This document shows, piece by piece, positions 41,128-53,431 of a stretch of 64,000 bases of DNA. Source of the stretch: Methylophaga muralis (GTDB lineage Bacteria > Pseudomonadota > Gammaproteobacteria > Nitrosococcales > Methylophagaceae); the NCBI RefSeq assembly GCF_001720165.1, contig NZ_MCRI01000005.1, positions 41,398 through 105,397 on the forward strand, in the 5' to 3' direction. Position numbers and translations under genes: made by a program. The stretch's first letter is position 1. Each line of letters starts with the position of its first letter. The notes under the pieces were generated by a model. The model worked only from the letters and a program-made list of their open reading frames with translations, ran no database searches and had not been told where the DNA came from.

Positions 41128-41871
41128 ATGCGCTATTTTTATTTTTTAGTATTTTCCATGATGTCCTCCTTGGCTTTTGCCCAAGACCTGGAGGATTATT
41201 CAGCAAAATATCAGATTGAAATGAATGGCCTGCAGGCAGGTGAGCTAACTCAACAACTTGAGACATTATCTGATGGTTTACATCGTTTCCGCTCGGTCAC
41301 TAAAGCTAAGGGCGTGGTCGCCATGTTCAGACGTGATACGGTAAAAGAAACCAGTTTATGGACTCTCGCCGATCAACAAATCCAACCTCATCAATATCTT
41401 TATCAGCGTAACGGCGGCAAAAAAGATAAATACCTGCGCATGGATTTTGATTGGCCTGCAAATAAAGTGCAGATTGACGATAAAGTACATCCATGGGAAC
41501 TCGACATCGAATCAGGTACATTGGAAAAACATATTTACCAAGTACAGCTACGCCTAGATTTACAACAAGATCCTGACCAGAAGGTTTTTAACTATCTGAT
41601 TGCTGATGGCGGACGGATAAAGCATTACCAGATAGAGCGGCTTGAGCAAGAAACGATCTCTACTCCGCTTGGCAAAATTGATACGGTTAAATTTACCCGA
41701 CAACGTGATCGTGATAGTGATAAAGATCGGGAAACCACGCTGTGGTGCGCACCAGAATTAGGTTACTTACCAGTTAAACTCGAGCATATTGAGAAAGATG
41801 GCACTAAGTTTACTGCAGTACTTCGAAGTCTAGAAGGTATGCAAAACTCGGCATTTGAACAAAACAAATAA
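41128..41871 (+). CDS. DUF3108 domain-containing exported protein
   Basis: A 247-residue protein with a signal peptide (MRYFYFLVFSMMSSLAFAQ, cut near residue 18) and a beta-rich mature part. It fits the DUF3108 family found after purN in many Gammaproteobacteria: YSAKYQIEMNGLQAGELTQ near the start, YQRNGGKKDKYLRMDFDW, and LPVKLEHIEKDGTKFTAVL at the end. Members are periplasmic/outer-membrane proteins without an assigned function. It begins six bases after purN, so it probably shares the purMN transcript. Confidence 0.8.
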   Translation: MRYFYFLVFSMMSSLAFAQDLEDYSAKYQIEMNGLQAGELTQQLETLSDGLHRFRSVTKAKGVVAMFRRDTVKETSLWTLADQQIQPHQYLYQRNGGKKDKYLRMDFDWPANKVQIDDKVHPWELDIESGTLEKHIYQVQLRLDLQQDPDQKVFNYLIADGGRIKHYQIERLEQETISTPLGKIDTVKFTRQRDRDSDKDRETTLWCAPELGYLPVKLEHIEKDGTKFTAVLRSLEGMQNSAFEQNK

Positions 41872-41887
41872 TTTTTTAGCTAAAAAA
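41872..41887. repeat. 16-base perfect palindrome between DUF3108 and nudF
   Basis: TTTTTTAGCTAAAAAA, self-complementary, beginning right at the DUF3108 stop. It is weak as an RNA hairpin (A-T rich) but could be a protein site or a minor pausing signal. Confidence 0.4.
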
Positions 41888-41898
41888 CAGGTATTTAG

Positions 41899-42504
41899 AT
41901 GAGCAAAAAACAATTTGAAATCATCGAGCAAAAAACCGCTTATAGCGGTTTTTTTAGTTTGAAAATTGTTTCGGTCAAACATACTTTGTATAAAGGTGGC
42001 TGGAGTGCCCCACTCACTCGTGAAGTGTTTCATCGTGGAAATTGTGTAGCCGTATTACTCTACGATCCGCAAAAAGATGCTCTGGTGATTATCGAGCAAT
42101 TCCGCCCAGGTGCCTTACAGTTAAATGATGAGCGTGCATGGTTGCTGGAAATTGTTGCCGGCGCGATTGAGCCGGGTGAAACGCCAGAATCAGTTGCTTA
42201 CCGTGAAGCCGTAGAGGAATCCGGCTGTGAAATACTTGAGATGATTAAAATCAGCGAGTTTTTTACTTCACCGGGCGGTACATCTGAACTGCTGCATTTA
42301 TTCTGTGGCCGTATTGATAGCACCCATATCGGCGGCTTGCACGGTCTCGATGAAGAAGATGAAGATATCTCCGTCAGTGTTTTATCTTTCGATCAGGTTT
42401 ATGAATTGCTTGAAGCCGGTAAGATCATCTCTGCTATTCCAATTATCGCAATACAGTGGTTGGCCTTACACCGTGAAGAATTACGTCAACGCTGGTCAGA
42501 CTAA
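41899..42504 (+). CDS. nudF: ADP-ribose pyrophosphatase (Nudix hydrolase)
   Basis: Hydrolyses ADP-ribose to AMP and ribose-5-phosphate. The 201-residue protein matches E. coli NudF: FEIIEQKTAYSGFFSL, the Nudix box GAIEPGETPESVAYREAVEE with its metal-binding REAVEE, SPGGTSELLHLFCG and IIAIQWL near the C-terminus. It follows DUF3108 after 27 bases, which contain a 16-base palindrome. Unusually, codons 11-19 encode a terminator-like hairpin (see separate entry). Its stop overlaps the stop of convergent yeaD by four bases. Confidence 0.92.
   Translation: MSKKQFEIIEQKTAYSGFFSLKIVSVKHTLYKGGWSAPLTREVFHRGNCVAVLLYDPQKDALVIIEQFRPGALQLNDERAWLLEIVAGAIEPGETPESVAYREAVEESGCEILEMIKISEFFTSPGGTSELLHLFCGRIDSTHIGGLHGLDEEDEDISVSVLSFDQVYELLEAGKIISAIPIIAIQWLALHREELRQRWSD
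41930..41955 (+). other. Terminator-like hairpin inside the start of nudF
   Basis: An 11-bp perfect stem, AAAAAACCGCT/AGCGGTTTTTT with loop TAT, followed by one more T. It is a canonical intrinsic-terminator shape, working on either strand, but lies 31 bases into the nudF coding region, where the encoded residues (EQKTAYSGFFS) match conserved NudF sequence. Confidence 0.6.
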
Positions 42505-43409
42505 CTAAGTGGCATGATTCGATAACACGCAGAAAGCGTGTGAGATTCACCTGGCGCTAGGCTGATACTGTCATTTGCTGCATTAGCGCTTTCAACACAA
42601 ACAAAATACTGATAAGCATCATCTGTCATGTCTTTTAAGCTGGTGACCCGATCCCAAGGGTTCCAAACGATAGTTGTATTTGAGCCGGCACTTTCCACCA
42701 CGATGCGTCTTGACCACTCAGTATCTTCAATAAACAGGTTGTCGGAGCTATCCAAATAAACTCTATCGACTTCACCTCGAAAATGAATCTCACCCTGCTG
42801 TAATTTTTCGCGGAAATTTTCTACTTTATCGAGATAATGATGGTTATCCAGCCCTCTTACCTGCGTTTTATGAATATCACCCACTGCAAAATAGGTATGT
42901 AGCGCCTGAGATATCACAAAACATTCGCTATCGAGATTTTTGGTCGTCAATGAAAGTTTGAGTTGTTCACTAATCTCAATCTTCATTTCCAAACTATAGG
43001 CACAACGCCAAAGCTTTTCATCAACCGGATCGGGGGTTAAGTTCAAGGTCAACACAATACCGCCGCTTTCGGTCTGCTGAACATCGGTAACGTCCCACAC
43101 TCGAATGCGAGCAAAACCATGTGCTGGGCGGCCCGAACCACTGGGGTCTACCCCAAACCATGGCCAACAGATAGGAACACCGCCACGAATTGCTCGGCGA
43201 TTACCATAGCGAGTCAAATGGCTCAAAAACAACAAATCATGTAATGCATCCGCTGCGCGGTACGATAAAATTTGCGCGCCTTGAGTAGTTATACGTGCCT
43301 TAGCGAAAGGTGTATCAATGTTGATCATTACGCACTCTGAAGGCCCCATCGAAAAATTGAGAGAACCAGGAATGCCAAATTGTTGTTCAAGTTGTTCGAT
43401 AGTTTGCAT
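42501..43409 (-). CDS. yeaD: D-hexose-6-phosphate mutarotase (YeaD-like)
   Basis: Aldose-1-epimerase-fold enzyme that interconverts alpha and beta glucose-6-phosphate. The 302-residue protein has GGVPICWPWFGVDPSG with the substrate-binding region, HGFARIRVWDV with the first catalytic His, ALHTYFAVGDI with the second His, and the catalytic Glu near VCVESANA. The pattern matches the YeaD branch rather than galactose mutarotases. It sits just downstream of the slyD terminator and converges with nudF. Confidence 0.88.
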   Translation of the reverse strand: MQTIEQLEQQFGIPGSLNFSMGPSECVMINIDTPFAKARITTQGAQILSYRAADALHDLLFLSHLTRYGNRRAIRGGVPICWPWFGVDPSGSGRPAHGFARIRVWDVTDVQQTESGGIVLTLNLTPDPVDEKLWRCAYSLEMKIEISEQLKLSLTTKNLDSECFVISQALHTYFAVGDIHKTQVRGLDNHHYLDKVENFREKLQQGEIHFRGEVDRVYLDSSDNLFIEDTEWSRRIVVESAGSNTTIVWNPWDRVTSLKDMTDDAYQYFVCVESANAANDSISLAPGESHTLSACYRIMPLS

Positions 43410-43429
43410 GTAATTCTATGCCGGAAACA

Positions 43430-43455
43430 AAAAGACGGGCGCAATGCCCGTCTTT
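43430..43455 (-). terminator. Terminator after slyD
   Basis: A 10-bp perfect stem, AAAGACGGGC/GCCCGTCTTT with a five-base loop (43431-43455), followed on the minus strand by TTGTTTCC. It closes the icd-slyD unit ahead of yeaD. Confidence 0.85.
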
Positions 43456-43478
43456 AAAATGTTAAAAAACAAAGAGGT

Positions 43479-43961
43479 TTAGTGGTGATGTCCACCTTCA
43501 CCGTGAACATGGCCGTGTTCCAATTCTTCAGCACTTGGTTCACGTACTTCACGAATTTCAACATCAAAATTCAGATGAACACCGGCTAATGGATGATTGC
43601 CATCTACGGTAACAGTATCATTGTTTATCGCGATAACCGTAACTAAAACCGGGCCTTGCTCAGTTTCAGACTGAAATTGCATGCCCACTTCAACATTGTC
43701 TACGCCACTGAATAAATCAGCTGGTACATCTTGTTTTAATGCTTCATGGCGTTCGCCGTATGCATTAGCTGGCTCGATACTGGCTTGAACTTTATCGCCC
43801 GCTTCTTTACCCATCAAAGCATCTTCCAAACCAGGGATAATATTGCCTGCACCATGCAGATACGCCAGCGGGCCTGCACCTTCACTGCTATCGATTACTG
43901 TGCCGCTGTTGTCGGTTAGCGTGTAGTCAATTACAACTACTTTATTGTCTGCAACTTTCAT
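43479..43961 (-). CDS. slyD: FKBP-type peptidyl-prolyl isomerase with His-rich tail (SlyD-like)
   Basis: A 160-residue SlyD-type chaperone/isomerase: the FKBP domain is split around an insert-in-flap domain (about residues 65-130, with AYGERHEALKQDVP), family signatures include VVIDYTLTDNSGTVIDSS and HGAGNIIPGLEDAL, and the C-terminus HGHVHGEGGHHH is a likely metal-binding tail, shorter than that of E. coli SlyD. AAGGAG lies six bases before the ATG. It follows icd by only nine bases and ends at a good terminator. Confidence 0.92.
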   Translation of the reverse strand: MKVADNKVVVIDYTLTDNSGTVIDSSEGAGPLAYLHGAGNIIPGLEDALMGKEAGDKVQASIEPANAYGERHEALKQDVPADLFSGVDNVEVGMQFQSETEQGPVLVTVIAINNDTVTVDGNHPLAGVHLNFDVEIREVREPSAEELEHGHVHGEGGHHH

Positions 43962-43970
43962 GAAAACTCC

Positions 43971-45224
<1,254 letters not shown>

Positions 45225-45281
45225 GCACGGCTCCTGGAGTTAAAAGTGGCATTTTACATGATCTATGGCGCTGATATAACC

Positions 45282-45980
45282 ATGACCAAACTAATTGCGT
45301 TTAATAAACCTTATGACGTACTGACCCAATTCAACGATAACAATGGTCGAAAAACACTCAAAGACTATATTGATATACCTGAGGTTTATCCGGCAGGACG
45401 ATTGGATCGTGACAGTGAAGGTTTATTATTGCTGACCGACGATGGTCGATTGCAACATCATATCAGCGATCCACGGCATAAATTAACAAAAACTTACTGG
45501 GTTCAGGTCGAAAATATTCCGGATGCCGCTGCAATCGAACAATTGCAACGGGGTGTTTTATTAAATGATGGCCTGACTAAACCGGCTAATGCTCGACTGA
45601 TCGACCCACCAGAAGTTTGGGAAAGGCACCCGCCAGTACGCTTTCGCCAATCTATCCCCACTCAATGGTTGGAGTTGCAAATCAGCGAAGGCAAGAATCG
45701 TCAGGTAAGACGAATGACCGCAGCAGTAGGACACCCGACATTAAGATTGATCCGCGCAGCCATTGGTCCATGGCAGATAAATGATCTTTTACCGGGACAA
45801 TGGTGTGAAGTTAATTTTCAGACCATGATAAAATACGCCGATGATTTGGACTCCAAGAACCACCGTAGCCGCCGTAATAGAACGCGACCAGCAATTTCTG
45901 ATGGTCGAGGAAATGATCGGCAGCGAACTCAAACTCAACCAGCCAGCCGGCCATCTCGAAGACGGAGAAAGCCTGATTGA
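45282..45980 (+). CDS. rluE: 23S rRNA pseudouridine synthase, RluE-like, with extra basic tail
   Basis: RsuA/RluE-family pseudouridine synthase: FNKPYDVLTQF, the catalytic Asp in PAGRLDRDSEGLLLLT (about residue 46), ISEGKNRQVRRMTAAVGHPTLRLIR. Relatives end around residue 186 (QWCEVNF). Here the frame continues about 45 more residues, ending RSRRNRTRP...[11 protein letters not shown], a highly basic stretch that overlaps nudJ by 140 bases in another frame. Consecutive TGA and TAA codons lie one frame away at 45826-45831, where the gene would normally end, suggesting a small indel removed the usual stop. The ATG at 45282 is chosen over an upstream open frame by family fit. Confidence 0.88.
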   Translation: MTKLIAFNKPYDVLTQFNDNNGRKTLKDYIDIPEVYPAGRLDRDSEGLLLLTDDGRLQHHISDPRHKLTKTYWVQVENIPDAAAIEQLQRGVLLNDGLTKPANARLIDPPEVWERHPPVRFRQSIPTQWLELQISEGKNRQVRRMTAAVGHPTLRLIRAAIGPWQINDLLPGQWCEVNFQTMIKYADDLDSKNHRSRRNRTRPAISDGRGNDRQRTQTQPASRPSRRRRKPD

Positions 45981-46278
45981 AGCGGTTATCCGCGAAACAC
46001 TCGAAGAGACAGCCTGGCAATTTACGCCTGAGTCGTTGATTGGTATTTATCGCTGGCGACATCAACCTTCACAGAATACTTATATTCGCTTCTGCTTTGC
46101 CGGAAGTTTAGGTGAGCAGCTGGACATTCCGTTAGATACCGATATTCATCAAGCCGTTTGGCTGGATGCCGAGACTATTCAACAACGTCGATCCCAGTTT
46201 CGCAGCCCTCTGGTAGAACAATGTTTACAGGATTACCTCGCTGGAAAACGCTATCCACTTGATTTATTAACTGATTAA
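45841..46278 (+). CDS. nudJ: Nudix phosphatase NudJ
   Basis: Nudix hydrolase acting on nucleoside tri- and diphosphates and HMP-pyrophosphate in E. coli. The 145-residue protein begins [20 protein letters not shown], has the Nudix box [20 protein letters not shown], and [24 protein letters not shown] at the end, as in NudJ. The first 140 bases overlap the rluE reading frame. No strong Shine-Dalgarno is visible, so it may depend on rluE translation. mnmA starts two bases after its stop; the order rluE-nudJ-mnmA-hflD matches E. coli. Confidence 0.92.
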   Translation: MIWTPRTTVAAVIERDQQFLMVEEMIGSELKLNQPAGHLEDGESLIEAVIRETLEETAWQFTPESLIGIYRWRHQPSQNTYIRFCFAGSLGEQLDIPLDTDIHQAVWLDAETIQQRRSQFRSPLVEQCLQDYLAGKRYPLDLLTD

Positions 46279-46280
46279 TT

Positions 46281-47384
46281 ATGTCTGAACACAAAAAAAT
46301 AGTCGTCGGTCTGTCCGGTGGTGTGGATTCTTCTGTCTCGGCCTTGTTACTCAAACAGCAAGGCTTTGATGTTGAAGGTCTGTTTATGAAAAACTGGGTC
46401 GACTATGCCGATGAAAGCGAATGTACGGTTGAGGAAGATCGTAAAGACGCTCAATCAGTCGCCGATAAAGTCGGCATCGTTTTCCATGAAGCCAATTTCG
46501 CCATGGAATATTGGGATTATGTGTTCAAACATTTTCTTGATGAGTACAAAGCCGGACGTACACCGAATCCCGATATTCTGTGTAATCGCGAAATCAAATT
46601 TAAAGCCTTTTTAGATCACGCCATGGAATTGGGTGGCTATCTGATTGCTACCGGTCATTACGCTCGAGTGCGTGAATTTGAGGGTAAGTTTCAGTTATTA
46701 AAAGGTTTGGACAACACTAAAGATCAGAGCTATTTCCTCTATACCCTTGGTCAGGCGCAACTATCACGCACCCTGTTCCCTTTGGGCGAATTGCCAAAAA
46801 CTGAAGTTCGTGAGATTGCCGAAAAAGCCGGCTTCATCAATCATGATAAAAAAGACAGCACCGGCATCTGCTTTATCGGTGAGCGACGTTTTCGCGAGTT
46901 TCTAGGTCGTTATATTCCGGCTCAGCCAGGCGAAATGCGCACCCCGGAAGGCGAAAAAATCGGCGAGCATGCAGGATTAATGTATTACACACTGGGGCAA
47001 CGTCAGGGGCTTGGCATCGGTGGTCGCAAAGACAGCAGTGGCGAGCCTTGGTTTGTCGCTGGCAAGGATATGGAAAAGCGTATTTTATATGTTGTTCAAG
47101 GCGAGCATGAATGGCTTTACAGCACTAAACTCTCTGCGGAACAACTCTCTTGGGTGGCTGGTGAAGCTCCAGTATTCCCATGTCGCGCAAAGGCCAAAAC
47201 TCGTTACCGTCAACCAGATCAAGCTTGTGTTATCACACAGGATAACAACGGTAATATTCAGGTTGAATTTGATGAGCCTCAACGTGCCGTCACGCCGGGA
47301 CAATCTGTCGTGTTTTATCAGGATGATGTCTGCCTTGGCGGCGGTATTATTGTCGACACCAATGCGCCGGGAATGCACCCATGA
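46281..47384 (+). CDS. mnmA: tRNA-specific 2-thiouridylase MnmA
   Basis: Thiolates U34 of Lys, Glu and Gln tRNAs using sulfur relayed from the Tus system. The 367-residue protein has the PP-loop [12 protein letters not shown] at the N-terminus, the catalytic cysteine in [12 protein letters not shown] (about residue 99) and the second in [16 protein letters not shown] (about 195), and a C-terminal beta-barrel with GLGIGG. Its stop overlaps the hflD start by four bases (ATGA). Confidence 0.96.
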   Translation: MSEHKKIVVGLSGGVDSSVSALLLKQQGFDVEGLFMKNWVDYADESECTVEEDRKDAQSVADKVGIVFHEANFAMEYWDYVFKHFLDEYKAGRTPNPDILCNREIKFKAFLDHAMELGGYLIATGHYARVREFEGKFQLLKGLDNTKDQSYFLYTLGQAQLSRTLFPLGELPKTEVREIAEKAGFINHDKKDSTGICFIGERRFREFLGRYIPAQPGEMRTPEGEKIGEHAGLMYYTLGQRQGLGIGGRKDSSGEPWFVAGKDMEKRILYVVQGEHEWLYSTKLSAEQLSWVAGEAPVFPCRAKAKTRYRQPDQACVITQDNNGNIQVEFDEPQRAVTPGQSVVFYQDDVCLGGGIIVDTNAPGMHP

Positions 47385-48013
47385 GTCAGAAAACAATTAT
47401 TCATGATCGGGTAATCGCCCTTTCCGCCATCATGCAGTCGGTCACACTGGTTCAACAGATTGCTGAGACTGGTCAGGTCGATAATGATGATATGCAGACC
47501 ATGTTACAAAGCCTGATGGTGATGGATGCCCCTGATTCTGAGTCCGTTTACGGTGGGATTAGTAACTTAAAAACTGGCCTGCGTCAGTTCAATCAGCAAC
47601 TCTCCAAACGCAAACAACCAGGCGATATCGTGGTTTTACGTTATGCGATTGGTATTTTGCATTTGCAACGCAAACTGGCAAAACGCCCAGCGATGTTGGA
47701 TCTGATCACTCGTGAACTGGAACAGATCCCTCAACAGATCGAGTATTTTGGCAGTATCACCAGTACGCAGGTCATTGCCCGCTTTGCCGATATTTATCAA
47801 CGCACCGTCAGTGAGCTCACCCCGCGTATTCAAGTATTTGGCGATTCCTCCTATCTGCAACAAGCTGATAATGTAAATCGTATTCGCGCCTTACTTTTAA
47901 CTGGCATTCGCGCTGCTGTGTTGTGGCAACAAAAAGGTGGCAGACGCTGGCAGTTTTTATTGCAAAGCAACAAATTATTACAGGCCGCTACAGAATTACA
48001 TGCTCAAACCTGA
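47381..48013 (+). CDS. hflD: High frequency lysogenization protein HflD homologue
   Basis: A 210-residue mostly helical protein of the HflD family, encoded between mnmA and purB in many Gammaproteobacteria; in E. coli it sits at the inner membrane and affects phage lambda CII. Recognisable stretches are [20 protein letters not shown] at the N-terminus, [12 protein letters not shown] and [20 protein letters not shown] near the C-terminus. It is coupled to mnmA and ends before a bidirectional terminator. Its normal cellular role is unclear. Confidence 0.9.
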   Translation: MSQKTIIHDRVIALSAIMQSVTLVQQIAETGQVDNDDMQTMLQSLMVMDAPDSESVYGGISNLKTGLRQFNQQLSKRKQPGDIVVLRYAIGILHLQRKLAKRPAMLDLITRELEQIPQQIEYFGSITSTQVIARFADIYQRTVSELTPRIQVFGDSSYLQQADNVNRIRALLLTGIRAAVLWQQKGGRRWQFLLQSNKLLQAATELHAQT

Positions 48014-48036
48014 GATCATTTAGCACCAAAACACAT

Positions 48037-48066
48037 AAAAAAAGGGCTGTAAAACAGCCCTTTTTT
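48037..48066. terminator. Bidirectional terminator between hflD and acnB
   Basis: AAAAAAGGGCTG/CAGCCCTTTTTT, a 12-bp perfect stem around a five-base loop. The A and T flanks make it a good intrinsic terminator for hflD on the plus strand and for acnB on the minus strand. Confidence 0.9.
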
Positions 48067-48085
48067 GTTTCAGCGATTTGCCAGC

Positions 48086-50623
48086 TTAACTGGCTTTGGC
48101 ACGCTGATAATGTTCCAGCTCATTGAAGTTCAGATAACGATAGATCTCATTCGCCATTGGCTGAATACCGGCGACTTTCTCCAGATATTCGGCAACTGTT
48201 GGGATACGTCCCAGACTGGCAACTACAGCCGCGAGTTCAGCAGAAGATAAATATACATCTGCGCCGTTACCCAGACGATTCGGGAAGTTACGAGTAGAAG
48301 TTGAAACTACCGTGGCATTATCCGCCACCCGTGCCTGGTTACCCATACATAATGAGCAACCCGGTGTTTCAGTGCGAGCACCAACACGACCAAAGATACT
48401 GTAGATGCCCTCTTCGGTTAATTGATGCTGATCCATCTTGGTCGGCGGAGCAACCCAAAGTTTAACAGGCAGATTACCCATTTTCTCCAGCACTTTACCT
48501 GCTGCACGATAATGACCAATATTGGTCATGCAGGATCCGATAAACACCTCATCGATTTTGGCACCAGCGACTTCGGATAATGGTTTGATATCATCCGGAT
48601 CGTTCGGACAGGCCAGTAATGGCTCTTTGATTTCATTCAAATCAATCTCGATAACGGCAGCATATTCTGCATCAGCATCCGGTTCGAGCAATTGCGGATC
48701 AGCCAGCCATGCACGCATCGCATCAATGCGGCGTTGCAACGTTCTGGCATCAGCATAACCTTCGGCAATCATCCATTCCATTAATGAGATATTGGAATTC
48801 AAAAACTCAATGATTGGTTCTTTATTTAATCTGACGGTACAACCATTGGCACTACGTTCTGCCGATGCATCCGACAGTTCAAATGCCTGTTCGACTTTCA
48901 GATCAGGCAAACCTTCAATTTCCAACACACGGCCATTAAAGATATTTTTCTTGCCTTTCTTTTCAACCGTCAGCAATCCTTCCTGAATAGCTGCATAGGG
49001 AATGGCATTAACCAGGTCACGTAAGGTAATACCCGGCTGCATTTCACCTTTAAAACGTACTAATATTGATTCCGGCATGTCCAGTGGCATTACGCCAAGC
49101 GCCGCAGCAAATGCCACCAAGCCAGAGCCTGCAGGAAAACTGATACCAATCGGGAACCGAGTATGTGAGTCGCCACCTGTTCCGACCGTATCTGGCAAAA
49201 TCATCCGATTTAACCATGAATGAATAACGCCATCACCAGGGCGTAATGACACACCGCCACGAGTACTAATAAATTCGGGTAATTCATGCTGTAGCTTGAT
49301 ATCAACAGGTTTTGGATAAGCTGCGGTATGACAGAAAGACTGCATAACTAAATCAGAAGAGAATCCCAGACAGGCCAATTCTTTCAACTCATCACGAGTC
49401 ATGGCACCCGTTGTATCCTGGGAACCGACAGTGGTGACTTTTGGCTCACAATAAGCACCAGGGCGAACACCCTCAACACCGCACGCTACACCCACCATCT
49501 TCTGTGCTAGCGTAAAGCCTTTGTCACTATGCACAGGTTCTACTGGACGCATAAACACTGATGATGCTGGCATGCCCAATGTTTCGCGGGATTTATCGGT
49601 TAATCCACGACCGATAATTAATGGAATACGGCCACCGGCACGCACTTCGTCAGCAATGGTGGTCGGACGCAAAGTGAATTCGGAAACAACCTCACCCGCT
49701 TGATTATAAATTTTGCCTTCATAAGGCTTGATGGTAATAACATCACCCATCTCTAATTTATCGACATTACATTCGATTGGCAGAGCGCCAGAATCTTCTG
49801 CGGTATTAAAGAAAATCGGCGCGATGTTATTACCTAAAATAACACCACCCTGGCGTTTATTAGGCACAAACGGTACATCATGGCCCATGTGCCAAAGCAC
49901 AGAGTTAATGGCAGATTTACGTGAAGACCCCGTACCGACCACATCACCGACATAGGCTAATGGATAACCTTTTTCTTTCAGCGTGATGATGGTATCCAGT
50001 GCTCCGGGCATTTTACTGACCAACATAGCCTTGGCATGCAATGGAATATCCGGTCGACTCCATGCCTCGGTTGCTGGCGACAAATCATCGGTATTGGTTT
50101 CACCGGGAACCTTGAATACGGTAAGCGTGATTGATTCGGCTAATTGCGGTCTGGATAAAAACCATTCAGCTTCAGCCCAGGATTGCAAAACACGTTTTGC
50201 GTACGGATTTGTTTTGGCTTTTTCAACAATGTCGTGATAAGCGTCATACACCATCACGATTTTGGATAATGCTGTCTGTGCGGCTTCGGCAGTAGCGTCA
50301 TAATCCAGTAAATCGATTAATGGATGGATGTTATATCCTCCCATCATCGTACCCAGTAGTTCAGTCGCCCGAACAGGTGTTATCAAATCACATTGCGTTT
50401 CCTGTTTTGCAATTGCAGCGAGAAAGCCCGCTTTGACATAGGCTGCTTTATCTACACCAGGTGGAACACGGTGAACCAGCAATTCGAGTAATGCTTCGCT
50501 GTCCCCATTTTGTGGCTGTTTGAGCCCTTCAATAATGTCTGATACTTGTTGTGCATCCAAAGGTAAAGCCGGCAAACCCTCTGCAGCCCGCTCATCAACA
50601 TGTTTTTGATATTCTAGCAGCAC
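48086..50623 (-). CDS. acnB: Aconitate hydratase B (also methylisocitrate dehydratase)
   Basis: Main TCA-cycle aconitase with a 4Fe-4S cluster. The 845-residue protein follows E. coli AcnB in domain order, with the HEAT-like domain first ([18 protein letters not shown]), then the swivel domain, then the catalytic domains. Cluster cysteines are in [10 protein letters not shown], and in [14 protein letters not shown] near the C-terminus; [21 protein letters not shown] and [11 protein letters not shown] are active-site stretches. It is about 20 residues shorter than E. coli AcnB. The start is GTG, seven bases after GGAG. It lies on the opposite strand between hflD and purB, neighbours in E. coli. 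Confidence 0.96.
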   Translation of the reverse strand: MLLEYQKHVDERAAEGLPALPLDAQQVSDIIEGLKQPQNGDSEALLELLVHRVPPGVDKAAYVKAGFLAAIAKQETQCDLITPVRATELLGTMMGGYNIHPLIDLLDYDATAEAAQTALSKIVMVYDAYHDIVEKAKTNPYAKRVLQSWAEAEWFLSRPQLAESITLTVFKVPGETNTDDLSPATEAWSRPDIPLHAKAMLVSKMPGALDTIITLKEKGYPLAYVGDVVGTGSSRKSAINSVLWHMGHDVPFVPNKRQGGVILGNNIAPIFFNTAEDSGALPIECNVDKLEMGDVITIKPYEGKIYNQAGEVVSEFTLRPTTIADEVRAGGRIPLIIGRGLTDKSRETLGMPASSVFMRPVEPVHSDKGFTLAQKMVGVACGVEGVRPGAYCEPKVTTVGSQDTTGAMTRDELKELACLGFSSDLVMQSFCHTAAYPKPVDIKLQHELPEFISTRGGVSLRPGDGVIHSWLNRMILPDTVGTGGDSHTRFPIGISFPAGSGLVAFAAALGVMPLDMPESILVRFKGEMQPGITLRDLVNAIPYAAIQEGLLTVEKKGKKNIFNGRVLEIEGLPDLKVEQAFELSDASAERSANGCTVRLNKEPIIEFLNSNISLMEWMIAEGYADARTLQRRIDAMRAWLADPQLLEPDADAEYAAVIEIDLNEIKEPLLACPNDPDDIKPLSEVAGAKIDEVFIGSCMTNIGHYRAAGKVLEKMGNLPVKLWVAPPTKMDQHQLTEEGIYSIFGRVGARTETPGCSLCMGNQARVADNATVVSTSTRNFPNRLGNGADVYLSSAELAAVVASLGRIPTVAEYLEKVAGIQPMANEIYRYLNFNELEHYQRAKAS

Positions 50624-50665
50624 GAAAACGCTCCGAAGTTAAAACCAAGATGGACGGTATTTTAA

Positions 50666-52129
<1,464 letters not shown>

Positions 52130-52636
52130 ATGACTGAACACCCCACTAATGCCAACACGAATCAAATCATCGCGTTTGATGGTAAACATGAGGCGGCTGC
52201 GGCTGCCTTGGCATTGGTGGAATCAGCTCAGCGCGAAATTTGTTTTCTCGGTAGTCAACTTGATTCAACCTTGCTCGACAACTTAGCGATTATTGAATGC
52301 ATCAAACAGCTTTGTATAAGTAGTCGCCGGTCAAAAATTAGATTTTTAGTAGATGAAACTCAAAGCAGCATCATTAGTTCACATCGACTATTACCGTTAA
52401 TTTCCAAGCTCACCAGCTCGATCAGCGTGAATATTTTGTCAGATAAACATCAACGGCCAAAAAATATTGTGCTGTTGGTGGATGATTCTGGCTATTTACG
52501 TTGTCTGAATAATCAACGCTATCAGGGACAGGCAAATCTGCATGATCCTTTGACGGTACGTGAACTCAAACAACAGTTTGAAGAATGCTGGAATCACAGC
52601 TCTGCAGATGTGGCGACAAGGCGGTTTTTATTATGA
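52130..52636 (+). CDS. Uncharacterised protein, DUF7931/PLD-like
   Basis: A 168-residue soluble protein of unknown function. Its pattern (REICFLGSQLDSTLLDN, the helix-strand run SSRRSKIRFLVDETQSSIISS, and HDPLTVRELKQQFEECWNHS at the end) suggests a PLD-like half-domain of the DUF7931 type, which in pseudomonads can be fused to an acetyltransferase; that fusion partner is absent here. It starts immediately after purB and its stop overlaps the next gene by four bases (ATGA), so it is part of a purB unit. Family assignment is from memory and tentative. Confidence 0.5.
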   Translation: MTEHPTNANTNQIIAFDGKHEAAAAALALVESAQREICFLGSQLDSTLLDNLAIIECIKQLCISSRRSKIRFLVDETQSSIISSHRLLPLISKLTSSISVNILSDKHQRPKNIVLLVDDSGYLRCLNNQRYQGQANLHDPLTVRELKQQFEECWNHSSADVATRRFLL

Positions 52637-53415
52637 AAATAATCTATTCGATAGCATTTTTATTGCTGGCGTTACCGGCTTATGCTGATCAAATCAGAAC
52701 CATTACCTTGCAACATCGACTGGCGGCAGAAATATTGCCGATGATTGAACCGATGGTCGATAACTACACCACTATTAATGGTCACGATAATCTGCTGATT
52801 ATCAAAAGTTCGTCGCAAAGCTTTCAAGAAATTGAACAACTGGTCAAACAGCTGGATAGCCGGCAGCAAAGCCTGACCGTTACGGTGCTGCGTACCCAAC
52901 AACAACTGATTGATGAACGGTTTGCTGATGATCAACTGAATATTGATTTACAGGATCCGCAAAATTCATCTGTACAAATAAAACGCTGGTCAACTCAAGA
53001 TAGTCGTGAACGGGATCAACAATATCAGGCACGGGGTATTGCTGGTCAGCCGATTGATATACAAATGGGCCGAGCAGTCGCCGATAATCAGCAACAGCTT
53101 ATTTTTTACCCTCATGGTGGTATTGCTGTTCAAGAAACGACCCAGTACATTCAACTGGATAATGGCTTTCAGGCTAGAGTTAATATTCTCGGCAACCAAC
53201 AAGCTCGCGTCGATATTCTGCCTTTATTTTCCAAAATGCATCGTAATGGAGATATCAGCACAACTAGTCTGCTTACCACTGTCACTGGACCTGTAGATCA
53301 ATGGATCCTGATAGGTCAGATTGGTGAACAACACCGTCAGCAACAAAATGCTAAAACCTATCGCAGTCATCAGGATCAACAACAATGGCTGTATCTTAAA
53401 ATCGAACTTAACTGA
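52633..53415 (+). CDS. Exported protein with secretin N-terminal-like (NolW/STN-type) domain
   Basis: A 260-residue protein with a signal peptide (MKIIYSIAFLLLALPAYA). The region of about residues 20-80 (IRTITLQHRLAAEILPMIEPMV, NLLIIKSSSQSFQEIEQLVKQLDS) reads as a secretin N1-type domain, as in type II secretion or pilus secretins, but no secretin pore domain follows. Residues about 85-260 are Gln-rich and unrecognised. The ATG at 52633 overlaps the previous stop. It follows purB and the PLD-like gene in one unit; a similar cluster exists in pseudomonads. Function unknown. Confidence 0.65.
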   Translation: MKIIYSIAFLLLALPAYADQIRTITLQHRLAAEILPMIEPMVDNYTTINGHDNLLIIKSSSQSFQEIEQLVKQLDSRQQSLTVTVLRTQQQLIDERFADDQLNIDLQDPQNSSVQIKRWSTQDSRERDQQYQARGIAGQPIDIQMGRAVADNQQQLIFYPHGGIAVQETTQYIQLDNGFQARVNILGNQQARVDILPLFSKMHRNGDISTTSLLTTVTGPVDQWILIGQIGEQHRQQQNAKTYRSHQDQQQWLYLKIELN

Positions 53416-53431
53416 GTAACCCTGCAAAACA

